From Paragordius varius (lineage: Eukaryota; Nematomorpha), in contig OZ176051.1 of assembly GCA_964247055.1 (NCBI GenBank), forward strand, positions 13,578,001-13,642,000: a stretch of DNA of 64,000 bases, given 5' to 3'. Position 1 is the stretch's first letter. Each line of letters starts with the position of its first letter. The notes below the pieces were generated by a model. The model made no database searches. It was given only the letters and a program-made list of their open reading frames with translations, and had not been told where the DNA came from. A program made the position numbers and the translations under genes. This document shows, piece by piece, positions 24,878 through 38,325 of this stretch.

Positions 24878-25216
24878 TTACTTTTTTCCAAAGGTGTTCA
24901 ACATGCGACTTTTTAAATTTTGACTCGCCAACCAGCAGATGATAAATTTAACCCTTGATTGAAAATTTAGGTAAATGCCTTCGATTTTCGCCAAAGACCA
25001 CATAAAAAAATTATATGATCGTGTTGGTGAATTACAGTCTTTCCATGATTGAAATATATTAAAATATTTATTGTGTGCATTCAATACAGTCAGCAAAACC
25101 ATTTGTGTGGGACATGCATCATATGATTGTTTATGCAGACTACCAATTTGGTTGCACGATGTTATACACGAAAACTTGTTTTTTGTGATCAACCACAGTA
25201 TCAAAATACTTTTCAA
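24878..25216 (-). other. Unassigned 112-codon open frame
   Basis: A relatively long open frame for this AT-rich DNA (KSILILWLITKNK at its start, SQNLKSRMLNTFGKK at its end). The neighbouring minus frame also looks partly protein-like. It lies downstream of the antistasin-stalk gene on the same strand but has no splice connection to it. Decayed transposase is a possibility; no motif supports it. Confidence 0.2.
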
Positions 25217-25309
25217 TGTTTAAAATGTTTTTTGTGTCAACAAAGATAAACTAATGAGTATCGTTAGCATCAAGAAGAATTTAAGGTATATAAAGATTAT
25301 GATTTAACA

Positions 25310-26449
25310 TTAAATAACACTTAAATCAATATTGGCATCATTTTTGATATTGCTAATAATATATATACTTTGTGGTGAACGAGTCGTCCTTACTCTTGGT
25401 GTTCGTCTGCGAGTCGTTCGTTGGGGCGTTCTGGATCGCATTCGAGGAGTTCTCCGCATTGTAGTTCTTTTGCTGTTTATTCTAGTATTTCTTTTAGTTC
25501 TTGCTCTGGTACTAAATAGTCTTGTAAAGCGGACCCTTGTAACTCTTCTTGTAACTGAATAATGATGAAAAAAGTTCAATATTTCCGATTTCAAATATAT
25601 GTATTATGACTTCTTTCATTATTCAAAATACCTTTCGTTGACATGGTTGTTGAGGGAGGTGGTGTTGTCATAGCTTGTAGAGTGGGACTTGTTGCAGCCG
25701 TGCTAGTCGTTGTAGGCGCTGTTGTTGAAGTGGTAACTGGCGTTGTAGGTGGAGTTGAAGTAGTAGTGGGTGTTGAAGGCGTGGTTGGTGTTGAAGGAGT
25801 TGTCGGTGTAGTTGGCGTTGTTGGATCTGTGTTTACAATCCAATATCAATGTTAGGTTAAAACATTTTAATTTACAACGATTTTGGGAACTATGTTATTC
25901 AAAAATTTTGTAGTAAATTAATGATCTCATATGTGGCTTAGTTATGATGCTTATAATTGTAATATGTTAATCGTTTAAGTAATATATGCTCTGGCCTGTG
26001 CCTATGTGTGTCCCAACCGGCAGTTATTCTTAAGGGGTTCTTAACCGACACAATTTATTTGTTAAAAAACGTGGTAGGTACTCTATTAAAGCCTCTTGAA
26101 CTATATATTTAGTTTCAAATATATATTATAATATATAATTTTAAAATCGATTTGAACTAATATTAATTTTTTAAAAAGTATTTATAAACTGAACAACAAA
26201 TAGTTATTTGGATTGAATATATTTGATACATGAACCAAATAACACTATTGCAAATATTATTTTGACTTTTAGGATTCTATCTCTCATTAATAGTACTTTG
26301 ACATATGGGACATCCAATCGAATCAACTATGTATATGCCTGCAGCACACGGAGAAGAATTGCAATAGGGCCTGGAGTAGCAAGAACAGTTACATAAGGTT
26401 TGGTCATACGTGTCACAAAAATTTGTACATGTAATTACACATTGTAGAG
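25310..26449 (-). CDS. Secreted antistasin-domain protein with Thr/Pro stalk and basic Arg/Thr tail (first exon missing)
   Basis: Three exons join in phase 1 throughout: 26449-26297, 25826-25632 and 25554-25310. The first encodes a Cys-rich module with TCTNFCDTYDQTLCNCSC and then CNSSPCAAGIYIVDSIGCPIC, the antistasin pattern ending in GCPxC. Antistasin domains are small disulfide-rich modules known as inhibitors of serine proteases, including clotting factors. The second exon encodes about 64 residues of nearly pure Thr/Pro/Ser (TTPTTPSTPT type), a mucin-like, probably O-glycosylated stalk. The third is basic and rich in Arg and Thr (RRVTRVRFTR, TTRRRTPRVR), ending at 25310. A signal-peptide exon ending in phase 1 must lie further right. 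None was found, and a palindromic element sits at 26562-27836, so that intron was probably invaded. Read unspliced, the first exon stops at 26277. Confidence 0.7.
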
Positions 26450-26561
26450 CTATCGATGAACAAAAGTATAATTGGCAATTATATACTGTTTTTATTTTAA
26501 AAACGTTAACAAATAACTCATATATAATCAATAAATATAGAATCCATCTTCTAGATATATA

Positions 26562-27836
26562 TACACTGTGTGCAAAAAAGAGGTCATTTTGATTTAACAA
26601 AAAATATTTTTCATATGATAGCTTATGACCAGCGTATTCATTTGCCGCAAAAAATTTTATTTGTTGACAGCCTAGTTTTTGAAATATTGAGAGGAAATCG
26701 AAATCGGGCAAAAAGTGAAAATTAAATATAATTAAGAATAATTCAAAAAATGATAAGATTTTATATTATGGTTTATTATCATTTTAGGAGATATTTTCAA
26801 TATATAAAAGCCTAACATATAGTTTGGGTTTCTACAAAATTTCAGGTCAAAAGAAGGCGTTTTTCTCTTATCACACTTAAAAGACAAAAAAAATTTAATG
26901 AAACTATATTAAAATAATTTTTTTCATTTATTTACTATCTAAACTCATTATTAAAATCTTAACATATATATTTTATTCAGGAAAATAAACTTTTATATCA
27001 TAATAAAATCAAAAATATTGTTTTTTATTTTCGCATTTTTTTATCATCTGGCTTATGAGTGTATAAAAAATTTATACTGTTTTATTTTGAATTCTTACAT
27101 GATTAGGAATTAAGTATATAATTTATGCAAAATAGGATTAAAAAGTAGTTGAATATCAACCAACAATCCCTAAATTTCTTGTAACAAGTCTGTTTTATGA
27201 CAAATTAATGATTGTATTGGGATTTGTACGGATTGTTGGTTGATATTTCACTAATTTTCAATCCTATTTTGCATAAATTATATACTTAATAATTCCCACT
27301 CATGTAAGAATCCAAAATAAAACAGTATAAATTTTTTAAACACTCATAAACTAGATGACAAAAAAATGCGAAAATAAAAAACAATATTTTTGTTTTTATT
27401 TTTAGAAGTTTATTTTACTGAATAAAATATGGTTGTTAAGATTTTAATAGTGAGTTTAGGTAGTAAATAATTAAAAAAAATTATTTTAATATAGTTTCAT
27501 TAAATTTATTTTTTAAGTGTGATAAAAGAAAAACGCCATCTTTTGACTAAAATTTTTTAGAAACCCAATCTGTATGATTTTAGGCTATTTTAATATAGAA
27601 AATATATCCTAAAATGATAATAAAGATAAACCATAATATCTCAAATTTTATCATTATTTTTTGAATTATCTTTAATTATCCTTAATCTTCACTTTTTGGC
27701 CGATTTCAATTTTCTCTCAATATTTCAAAAACAAGGTTGTCAACAAATAAAAATTTTTGCGGCAAATGAATACGCTGGTCATAAGCTATCTCATGAAATA
27801 AAAATTTTTCGTTAAAAATTTTTTGGACACAGTGTA
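26562..27836. mobile_element. Long palindromic element with mariner/Tc1-like ends
   Basis: The ends are inverse (TACACTGTGTGCAAAAAA on the left, TTTTTTGGACACAGTGTA on the right) and flanked by TA. The two halves match in reverse over about 600 bases each, for example 26610-26680 with 27705-27790 and 27010-27060 with 27330-27385. A short centre lies near 27190. No transposase is encoded. TA target sites and ends of this form suggest a non-autonomous element mobilised by a Tc1/mariner-type enzyme. The whole unit could fold into one hairpin. It lies just upstream of the antistasin-stalk gene, probably in its first intron. Confidence 0.8.
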
Positions 27837-28980
27837 TATATGCACATCATTCGGTGATTTTCAAACTTGTATATATTAATTACAGTTCTATTCAGTGGGG
27901 AAAATAGGATATTAAAAATATTTAGATGTATATATCATATATTTAAAAATACCAAAAAATTTATTTATAATTCAGACCATATTATATGATAATTTCTTAA
28001 TATCCTAAAATCGCAAAAATGTCGCACATTATGAATAAAATTTTTAATGAATCAAAAACTAGAAAAAAATGTATTATATTATAAACAATATTGAAGAGCA
28101 ACACAATATTTATGCGTGCTGAAAAAAAAACCAAAACTGTACCATAACAAATTATATAAATTATGCTGATATGATTGACCCAAAAATTTAAAGTGTATTT
28201 AGAGTAGAACACTTTGCATTATTAAAATAACTTAATATAAATCGAGGATACTGAAATTTATTTGTGTATTTTTTTACATCAATTATATAGCAAATAATTT
28301 TACGATAAGTAGATTATCACAATAGAGTAAAGAGTTACTTTATAACAAAAACCTTATACGAAATGTGAGAAAATCTATCTGAGTATGACATTTGTGAATA
28401 TTTCGTGACATAATAAATTTTTAGGAAATGAATATACGGCTTGTATAATTTGGTTTTAAGAAGAAGCATCTTATTAAATTTATAGCATTAATCCGCTTTT
28501 AATTTAAAAGTAATTAAAGAAAGCGCAAAAAATAAAAATTTGTCTAGTTTTAGCAAAATGTGCCAAATAAATATAAAAATATAATGAAATTTGCTCAAGT
28601 ATCCCTGATTGTTCGAATATAAAACATATAGATGTGAGAAATATGGATTAGCTTGTCATGAGATTAAACCACATACGCTAAAAATAATTGTTAAATATGG
28701 AAAAATGTTTAATAGAAAATTACTATTATATTTTTATTTTTAACAATATGAGTCATTGTCGGATCGGTATTATATGGTGGGTGCTAAAATATAATGATAA
28801 CAAACTATTTTAAATTATAAATTGGGGATTATTGATCCCAACTCTGCATTAAATTACAACTTCCCAAAATATCCAAAATCACCAGAAAATTTTACACCGT
28901 TTTATCAAATCGTTTCGAGTGTCTTGATCATAATTCCGAAACTATCAAAATATAAATTCCTTTTAGATCGCTATACACAC
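27837..28980. other. AT-rich sequence, no gene resolved
   Basis: Expected to contain, or be upstream of, the missing first exon of the antistasin-stalk gene. No minus-strand ATG followed by a hydrophobic segment and a phase-1 donor was found. Confidence 0.3.
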
Positions 28981-28984
28981 AATC

Positions 28985-30828
28985 TGCAGAGATACAGCAG
29001 ACGAATTTATACAGCCTCTCAAACATATTAAACAAAAAATAAAATTGTCAACAAAAAGTCTTGAGATCGCAGAAAAACTTAGAGAGTCCAAAATCAAATG
29101 CAAATAGGATGAATACAAACAACTAAACAGTGAATTCCAAAAGAGTGCAAGGTACAAAAATAACTATTACGACCAACTGTGCGAAAAGTTAGAAACAGAC
29201 GCCAAAAATAACCGAAACTTTTTTGCCCATACAAACAATATTATTCCACCAAAAAACTTTCTACAAGGGACCTATGAGAAACGACAACAACTCAATAGTC
29301 ACTGAAAAAGACGAAATCCGCAAACTCTGGCTTAAACATATAAGTAAACTATATTCTATACAACGTAAATAACCCTCAGATTATCAACGAACCTACTGAA
29401 GAAAAAGACCCACCTATAATGAAAGAAGAGGTTGAACACGCTATAAAACACTCTAGTATCGGTAAATCAGAGGGGCACAGAGACTTCTCTACGAAAATAA
29501 TAAAATATATCTCAAATATACTTATCAATTTATTCCAAAAAATAGAGATGGAAAAAATTCTTGAGGATTGGTGCGCATCCATTATGATCCCTATTTAAAA
29601 AAAGGTAATCCAGAACTGTGCGACAACTATCGCACCATAGCGCTCATTAACCAGGTGTCCAAAGCTTTCCTAAAAATATTACAGTTTCGACTAAATACCA
29701 TTCTTCCCCGAGATATCCACGATTCAAGCTGGTTTTCGAAAAGGTGGATGATGCCGTAATATGATACGCAATATGAGGTGGACACTAAGAAACACATCGA
29801 ATTCAACAAAGAACTGCACATGTGCTTTGTCGATTCCAAATTTGATTCCATCCAACAAAATTACGAACATCCCTAAAACAACTTGGAGCATTAACCCATC
29901 TAATCAACGTCATATTCTCAATTTACTTATATTCCACGGCTGTAGTATCTACACCTACGGTATATCTGATTCATGTAAGGTGCAAGTCGGCCTACGCCAA
30001 CGATGATCCCCAATTCTTTTTAACGCATAGCTCGAATACAAATAAGAAACATCCCAGAAGCTTATGGGATTAACGTATGGAAATCTACTTAAATCCGTTT
30101 ATTACGCGGATGACACAGTCTTATTTGCAGATGTAAACACATTATCGCAAGCTTTGCAAGTGTTTACATCTAAATGCAATAAATCCGGATTAAATATCAA
30201 CTTTAAAAAATCAAACAACTAATTCAATCATCCTTAACGGTAATCAGATTGAAACAGTAAACAGTTACACGTATTTGGGCGGCATTACAACTCTACTCCA
30301 GAAATAAAACGAAGAATTGCCATCGCAAAAGCAGTCACATTCAAATATAATAAGATTTGGATGTCACATGACATCAAACTAAAAACCAAAATTAGATTAA
30401 TCAAGGCTACAGTTTTACCCACATTCCTGTATGGGGGGAAAGCTGGACACTGAAAAAATATGACGAACGACTAATAATTCTTTCGAATTATGGGTTCGGA
30501 GGAAACTTCTCCAAAAAAATGGACACACAAAATTTTTAACCCCACTATTTTAAATAAAATTAACCCGGAAACGTCACTACTAGACAGCTTAATACGGCAA
30601 AAACTATCCTTTTTTGGCCACATTATGAGATCTAACTCACTTGAAAAGTCACTGATTCTGAGAAAAGTGAATGGTGCTCGTAAAAGAGGAAGAATACAAA
30701 CTCCTTGGATGGATAACATCCTAAAAGAAACCAATCAATCACTATTCCAACTAAACGCTAGATCCGGTATTCGCCATGAATGGAAAAGTTATATTTTCAA
30801 TGTTGCAGTTAGTCGGAATCGACTTTAG
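28985..30828 (+). pseudogene. Decayed RTE/Craft-type non-LTR retrotransposon (second copy)
   Basis: The plus strand reads, with stops and frameshifts, through a basic linker (KLRESKIKCK-DEYKQLNSEF at about 29080), reverse transcriptase blocks (CDNYRTIALINQVSKAFLK at 29617-29675, YYADDTVLFADVN at about 30110), TYLGG at 30270, TVLPTFLYGG at 30410, and a well-preserved C-terminal zone at 30570-30828 (RQKLSFFGHIMRSNSLEKS, then GRIQTPWMDNILKETNQSL). The endonuclease is missing or unreadable. The last 110 codons are open while the rest is broken, so decay is uneven. It differs clearly from the copy at 21-23.6 kb, so these are not a recent pair. Confidence 0.8.
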
Positions 30829-30839
30829 CAACAAAAACA

Positions 30840-32042
30840 ACAACTCAGAGTGTTTCATATTTATTCTCTTTTAAAAATATATCATTTTAGATTTAAATTT
30901 TCTGAATCCTTTATATTTAAGCTTTTTTCTAAAATGCTAAGACTCAATATATTATTTAAAATTAAATAAAATAAATAGGCACAAATTTTTGGTATATATT
31001 TTTGCTTTATAAATTAACTTAAATGTAAAAAAAGAAAAGTATATAAATATATTTAATATAATATTTAAAATAATGTCATATATAAACTAATTTATGAGGT
31101 GTTAAACCCCATTTTTTATTACAATCATTTTAAAAAATATTAAAATTTATATTAATGCATTTTCCATGATATATTCCATACATTCCACCATAATATTTTT
31201 GAATCAGGATTTTATCCGCACTTAGATACAATTTAGGGTCAACCTTAAGCCAATGCATATTAAAGTTTTAGCATTATTTTTTCAGTTATTCATAAAACAA
31301 AATATGCCATCAATGACTAACTGTCCATTTTTTGCTTTATTAGCATATATATATTAATCATAATTTTATTTCAAAATTACCGTCTTAGGTTAAAAGATGC
31401 GCAATTTTTATAATCAAATAAATATAAACAAGGAAAACAATCGAATCATAAGGACTATGATATTGATAATACATTTTACCTAGTATATATACAATATGTA
31501 TAGTATTGAAAGCTAAAAAACCTTTTCTACCAAACATCAACCCATGTTGGCTTGTTATTTCATGGAAGCTAAACCATATTAGGATTAAGCGTAAGATCAT
31601 AGTAAAAAAATAGTTTTTTGTGAATACACGAATACAATCTATTTCCAAAAAAAATCAAAAATAAATTATTGAATGACAATGTAATAGCACATAAATAGCC
31701 AAATCAATCAATGTCGTAACGAATATGAAGTAACCAATCGGTTTTGCAAGGTAATGTATCATTATTTATCCAAACATTTTACCTCTGATATCAAAACAGT
31801 ATCAAGGTCATCTCCATCCTAACGCAACCAAGAGTATGAGTTAAAAACACAGTCCTATCATAACAATTTTTATAAACTAATTAATAACATATAATCGGTT
31901 TGGTATTATAAACACTTTTAATTATTCAAAAATTATAATTGTTTATTTGTTACCTATAGTTAATATATAAACTATGTAGGATATACTTGTAGACGAGAGA
32001 GGTCATATTATGGCCTTGAACTATAATTTTGGCTATGCGATT

Positions 32043-32092
<50 letters not shown>

Positions 32093-33230
32093 CATTGATT
32101 TGATTAAATTTATTCTCGTCGAACTAAAAAGGAATTGTGAAATAACTGTGGTTATGACCTTGATCCGAATAGTCTAAGAGATTTAAGAAATTTCATAGAA
32201 TGTGTTCTGCCAAGAGTTGAGAACATATAATTTAGTTCCCCCATTTACAAATTTTTAAATTATTCATATTTTTGGATGGCTATTTTAAGCGGATTTAATC
32301 AACAGATCGCAACTTTTTTTATAATTGCATGTTGTGGAGCAAGTTTTAATTAGTTTTTAAAGCGGACGAAATTAGTCGCTTGTTTGAGGTATATTCAATG
32401 GAAATAATAAAGACACTCATAATTAAAAAATATACTTATAACGACAACTATATATTTTATTTTTATATAATCCAGTTTTGGTTGGCGAACTATAGATATA
32501 GTTAGAAACATACTTAATTACATCTTCTCTAATTGTATTTATTATTAAATTTGAGTATCAAATAATTTTGACTTCTTATATTTACATTTATTATTGTTTT
32601 ATTCTCTCACTTAAATTCATGGTGGAAAATTTTTCAAGCACAGAAATGAGAATATTAAAGATTATATTGTAAGAAAAACCTCTAAAAATTAATCAAAATA
32701 ACAGGAACTTTCTATTTTTATGATATATCTTTCACGTTTTTTGGTAATTTAATTTAACGATGCTGATGTTCTGCCAAAAAAAATATAAAATAAAATCCAG
32801 TAACTATTGCTTTTTAAAAAACCTTACCAATTTGTAACTTAACTTTTAATAACATCGCCTTTTGAAACAGATAAAACGAGACATATTGACTTTATCAGCT
32901 AATTCCAGGAGTTGTCATAAATTATTACCGGTTGAACCAAGAGACGTCTACGAAAATTAAGTGGACGAAAATTTTATTCAGGCCCCATTATGTTCATTTG
33001 GAAACAAAACATACATAAGTTCCAAAAATTATCAATTTATTTTTATTTAAGTAGAGTTTTCGCAGAAAAAGAGCATTTGCGGGTATTGCTATAGAAAAAA
33101 CTGTATAATAGTTTTTGTTGGCAGAAACCTAATATGAACATGTTTATTTTTTGAAACATGTAAAATATAATTTTAAAAATGTTGTGACTTTATGAAAATA
33201 AGTGAAACCGCTTAGTTGGATTACGATTGT
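30840..33230. other. AT-rich sequence with a (TA)n tract at 32051-32088
   Basis: No genes recognised. A minus-strand frame at 31385-31648 is hydrophobic and low in information, typical of AT-rich noise. Confidence 0.35.
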
Positions 33231-35200
33231 GATGCTTTTCAACAGTTTTTGGGAAATGGTCCAACTTAAACTTTACAATAACTGGCACCATCACATGTAT
33301 CACAAAAAAATTTGATGAATTTTTACCAGCAATTGGAAACCAATAACTGTTTTAATGGGTCCTACACAATTCGGATGGTCACTAAAATCACAAAGGGACT
33401 TGTGAATCCTGCTTCAACGTCAGAAAAGAAAATCTTGTGCCTCAAATTATGACGGATGTGAAGTGTTTTATTTTGTAAATCTGCAGAAAAATCATGTATT
33501 TCAACATGTCAACAGGTCTATAGACACCAAAACCAAATCGCTTCAGCAAGATGACCGTGCCTTTGGCTATTAGGACCACAGTGGTATTCTATTTAAAACA
33601 TTAGCCCGGAACTAATATGCAACGCTATACACTGGTTGCTTAAGACCATGCATTCAACGATATTTGGCAAGAAAACATGGCAAAGCGAATTATCAACCAA
33701 GATTATAACGTCTCATACTCCAAAATCAGTGAAAGATACCTCAAAATCATTCAATAGGAAATTTTTTCGCATCCGCAGAATACTACGGACCAGAAGCCAT
33801 CCTAATACAACTCATTTATATGGATTACATTCTAACGTAGAAGCACTTGAATAATTTCAAAGACCTCTAAATAGGCGAAATGACTTGGAAAAAAATCCAC
33901 GTTGACAATATATATCATATTAAAAATGATTTCCCTGTAGTCTAACAGAAGAAATGAAACGGCCATAAAATTGTTTTTAGTTAAAAAATTAGCCCAGTTA
34001 TATTCTTCTTGTATCCAACTAATGTTATTGACAAACTACTATTCCTCGACCCCTTTGTAAAATAATTCAATAAAGAATTTTTAATATACTTAACCGAAAT
34101 CGATACATTACGGAGTTAGTATCGGCAGATTTCAGAGCCACCTTTGCACTAGATATAGGAAATACAAATAATAAAACCCTGCTCTTCTGTTACGATTATT
34201 TATAAGCGTTCGATAACATTAGCATCACAAATTATGACATATCTGAAATTTAATAAAATGTTATTTTAATAATAAACTGATTTACAATCTGTAATATATA
34301 CAAAATTTATTATAACATCCTTTTCATGTTCGATATAAAGAAATGAGTTTAGACATACATCTTCATTTGTACACTGATATAAACAAGATATGTTAAAAAA
34401 CCATTGGGTAGGTGCTTAATGTCGGGAGACTAATCCAGCCTTAGTTTGATTGATGATATAATCTTCCTGGCAAAAACACATAAAACAGTACAAGGTTGTT
34501 AGAATTTATTTCTATCGTGAGTGGAAAATATGGGTTAAAAATTGGTCTAAAACCATAGTAATGCAAGAGCAAAACACATCAGATTTTTCAAAAATACAGA
34601 TATTAAGGATTTTTATTAACGGATGATTGAGATTTTTTTACTGATATTAAATAGGGCATAACGCTTGCCAAAATAACGTTTGCGCACATAAAATTATTTA
34701 CAACCATTTCTTGACTATTGTTACAAAATTGCATAGATTAAAATGTATCCTGTATAATTTAGGTGAAAATTGGAATATTAGAAAAATCTTATAGACGTAT
34801 ACGAACATTGTTGTAAAACTTCAAACATAATATAGACTTCTCAAGAGAACCGAACTTTTGGAAAAGATGGCAAACATGTCTTATTAATATAAAAATTAAA
34901 GGGATCTCAGACCACATTTTGAGAAAGGAGTCATCTTTTAAATTTTCATACTTTTAGGAATAGTCGAGGTAAAGATCACGTACCAGCCATAAGATGTAAT
35001 GTTAAATTATTGAAGCGGAACAATATGAAGTTACAAACATTGGCTAACGCATGAAATGTTTTCTCAAAATGTCCAAGGGTCGGATACGACTATCATAGGC
35101 ACTACGCTAATCGCAGATGAAAATTTTCCTTAACCTATATATGTTAAAGGTAGAAAGAATATTGTTAATTCGTAAGCCTAAGATCAAGATGACTATAAAA
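33230..35200 (+). pseudogene. Possible heavily decayed retroelement
   Basis: The plus strand has scattered protein-like stretches: CNAIHWLLKTMHSTIFGKK at 33630, a 72-codon frame at 33636-33854, AFDNISITNYDI at about 34208 (similar to the reverse transcriptase block with a catalytic Asp), and SLIDDIIFLAKTHKTVQ at about 34440-34490 (similar to the xxDD block). Order and spacing fit a reverse transcriptase, but identity is weak and stops are frequent, so the family is undetermined. Confidence 0.3.
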
Positions 35201-35249
35201 AATTAACTTGATAATATTCACTGCGCGGCCCACGGACCGTAAGCGTCTT

Positions 35250-36180
35250 TATAACTGATTTTTTTATGTCCCTAAACTATCCATATTTATGAATTTTATT
35301 TTATGCATATTGCATATAGATTAGTATATTTCAATTTTTATTTATTTTACATTTGGGTTGGATTCAGTTTTTTCAATTTAAATAGGTAAACTTTATGCAA
35401 AGAACGAATTTTCACTTCGAAGTTTGTTTACAGTAATATTTATAAATCGCATAAAATACATGAAAATCAAAAATCATTACTTTAATTTTCATAAAAACAG
35501 ATGTGAATCTGTATCTTAACAGTTTAAGTTGTTAAAAAACTGAATGTATGATATTTAAGGAGTGGTTTAAACTATTTACTCTTTAAATAATCCTTTAGAG
35601 TAATATTGGTATAAAATGGAATAATTTATTCCAAATTACCATAAAAATAATATTAAAAGTAAATATAAATTATATAATTTTTAAGATATTTTATTAAATA
35701 ATAAAATATTGTGTTATTTGGTTTGTGCATTTGTTAAGTGTAATTTATATAAATATTTTATTGTGCTATTTGGTTTTTTTTTAAATTTCTAGCCGGGCGT
35801 TAAATTTTTGGAGGGGTGTTTAGTTTATTTTAAAAAAAGCATTATTTATATCAAGTGGATATGATCTATTATTATAGAAATCATTTATAAATATTTTTAA
35901 TGACTCAGATTATTTAACAATTATGTATTAGAAAGCCGGATTTTAAGTTTTTTGGCGCTAATTCCAATATACAGTATTAATTCCATCTGATAGATAAAAG
36001 AGGAATTTTGTTTAACCTTTCTTTTTTAAAACTATATTTAGTTATTTATAAATATACCAAATTATTTGATTTACATAAATGGGACTTTTGATCTAATTAA
36101 TGCCTGTCGATGTCCCCTTCAAAAAAAATTAAAATTTTAATATACATACATATAATTAAATATGTGACCTCAAAAAAATA
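35250..36180. other. AT-rich sequence, nothing recognised
   Basis: No open frame of note, no repeat with clear ends and no RNA gene were seen. Confidence 0.35.
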
Positions 36181-36189
36181 ACCTGATGC

Positions 36190-37060
36190 AATATATATAT
36201 TCTGAAAATAAAATATATCTGGATTATCATGGAGCTTTTGGTTTTTATCCTTTGAGGGATCTAAGAAAACTATTTACACTTTTATGTAAGTCCTTTAGAT
36301 CATTAAATGACAAAATTTGCGCAGTCTAAAAATAATTTGGTAAAGTAAAATGCTTTATCCAAAAAATATCACTAAAATATATCAACATACATATAAAAAG
36401 CAAGACAATATTATCAAAAAAATTTAATTTTTATATATGCGCTTTTAAAATGTTTTGCCCTTCTAAAATGATGCACTTCTCTTAAAATAATATAAAAATG
36501 TCGGGATTGCGCAAAGATTTGATATATATGCTAAATTTTGATGTCAACTAAAAATAATATATAAAAATCCATTTCTTCAAAATCTTATTTTGAGCAAAAT
36601 TCAGTTAAAGCGTATTTCATGCTATTGTAAGTCATGATTGAAACGGTTGCAAACCGCTTTGTTAAAAACATTTTCACTATATAATTCGATATACCAAACA
36701 TTTTTATAGCTTTGAAATTCTAATTCAATTGCTTGTTGCTTATGGTGAATTTGTCGTAAAAAACACAACGTTTTAATATAAATTTTAAGTCGAATAAACA
36801 CCTAAATCAATATTCTGAAGTGATAGAGTTTAGCGTCGTCGAATAGAAAAAGTGTTTTTAATATCTTAAAGCTTTTTTTGACCGTTTCCATCATAACTCA
36901 AATATTTTGCTAAAAATGTGCATTTTATAATATTTTAAGTTGATAATAAATTTCATATATTATTTATCGCACACCGGCATTTTCATTTTAAAAGAGCTAA
37001 AATTTTGGGACATTCGGCCCCCACATATCGTATTTGGGTTTGGAATGGATATCTTTTGGG
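36190..37060. repeat. AT-rich dispersed element, member of a palindromic family
   Basis: Shares blocks with 43690-44380 and 57960-58900: a catgg(a/t)gctttt block, aatgctttatc(c/t)aaaaa, tatcactaa, and the block cgtcgaat..aaaaagtg..tatcttaa. No coding capacity. Boundaries are approximate. Confidence 0.45.
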
Positions 37061-37555
37061 ACTATTTGTATTTCAAGTTGAGAGTTTATAAGTTAAATTG
37101 ATTGTCTTAAATATTCAAACAACCCAAACCTACGGATCCCAAGAAAAACATTTATTTTTGCACTTTTTAATAACAGAAATTGTTCATCTTGCACCGACAT
37201 AAATGTTGAACTGGTTAAACACAATTTTAACCATTTTGAATGGGGTAAATATTGCAAAAAAAAATATTTATAGTTTATAACCAGGTTTTGATCCATATAC
37301 CAAATTAGATTACACCAATGATTTGAGAGATAAAATGAATATAGAAACATCAATATTTATTTTTTTGATTTGTTTAAGATGCATCATAAATACAGCTAAC
37401 AACTAACTCACAAATGGAAAAAGCAATTCACTAAATATCTGTAAAGACATGGATAAATACAACAATAAAGAAAATTTCAGGAATTAATATGACTAATTCT
37501 ATGATATAATGGACTAAAGGCACATTAATTATTTTGCAACTAAACTAAGTAAGAA

Positions 37556-38040
37556 TTATTTTTTGTAATAGGGAGGGCGAGTGGGTGGTGGGTATCTCGT
37601 TGTTCTTCTCGTCATTATTCTTGTGGTACGAATGGGGACAGCCGAGGTAGAGCTATGTCCACGATAGCTGCGTCTGCTGCTTGAATCATTGCTTGTGTAG
37701 TATCGCGATGTATCATCATCACTCGAATCATAACCGGGTCGACGTCTTCGATAAGGTCTTGGTGGCCGGGTTACAGGGGGTCGGCGGGTCGGTCGAGTAA
37801 TACGACGCGTAACAGGTGCCGGATTGCATTTACAAAGGGGACATCCAAATTCATCAACCACGTTCCCGTACTCACAGAAAATGCGACACACTGGACCACA
37901 TCTATACCCTAAGACAATTGATTCGTAAAAAAACGTTAAGGATTATATAATGTGTGCGTGTATATTTATATCAAACTTATTAATCCCAGAGCGGATTGAA
38001 ATAAGAATAAATTGAGAAGTACAAAGGTAAATAATCTCAT
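37556..38040 (-). CDS. Secreted antistasin-domain protein with Arg/Pro/Ser-rich tail
   Basis: Two exons, 38040-37977 and 37908-37556, join in phase 1 to give about 138 residues. Exon 1 starts with ATG and encodes a signal peptide (MRLFTFVLLNLFLFQSALG). Its donor is ATAA|GTTTGA. Exon 2 begins with one antistasin domain (CGPVCRIFCEYGNVVDEFGC, then PLCKC), the pattern C-x3-C-x3-C-x10-C-x2-C-x-C. A long basic, low-complexity tail follows, rich in Arg, Pro, Thr and Ser (RRITRPTRRPP, RPPRPYRRRRPG), and ends PPYYKK. The domain predicts an extracellular serine-protease inhibitor. The basic tail could bind heparin-like glycans, which is inference. It faces a paralogue at 38326 in divergent orientation. 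Confidence 0.85.
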
Positions 38041-38325
38041 TGCAGGAAATTTAAATTAAGAAGATGAAAATATTGCACTGTCACTGTTATATTTTTGCGG
38101 CTTTTTTTATACTTTTTAGCCACATAGTTTAACGCACTAAATCATATTATAAGGCCTAAAGGATATATTAAAATTTGTGTTAGTGTTAATAATTACATAT
38201 TAAACATTTAACCACAACGTAATATTTGTCCCTTAATATATTCAAATTAGTCTATTAATGTATATTAAATTGGATCTATTTTACCACAATTTTAGTATTG
38301 ACTTGATACTAAGTGACTGAGAGAA
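38041..38325. promoter_or_regulatory. Shared upstream region of two divergent antistasin genes
   Basis: These 285 bases separate the start codons of the minus-strand (38040) and plus-strand (38326) antistasin genes, so any promoters must be here and may be shared. The region is AT-rich and no clear TATA or initiator could be chosen. A plus-strand ATG at 38064 opens a short hydrophobic frame that stops within about 22 codons; it is not used in the gene model. Confidence 0.45.

Noticed and set aside
25332-25855. Val/Leu-rich and Val/Gly-rich plus-strand frames
   Set aside because: Complement of the Arg/Thr and Thr/Pro exons of the minus-strand antistasin gene, which has consistent splice phases.
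31385-31648. Hydrophobic minus-strand frame as a membrane protein
   Set aside because: Composition is that of AT-rich noise, with no splice or start context and no family resemblance.
38064-38130. Short hydrophobic plus-strand frame as the leader of the 38.3-kb antistasin gene
   Set aside because: Its only donor is in phase 0, whereas the second exon needs phase 1. The ATG at 38326 fits.
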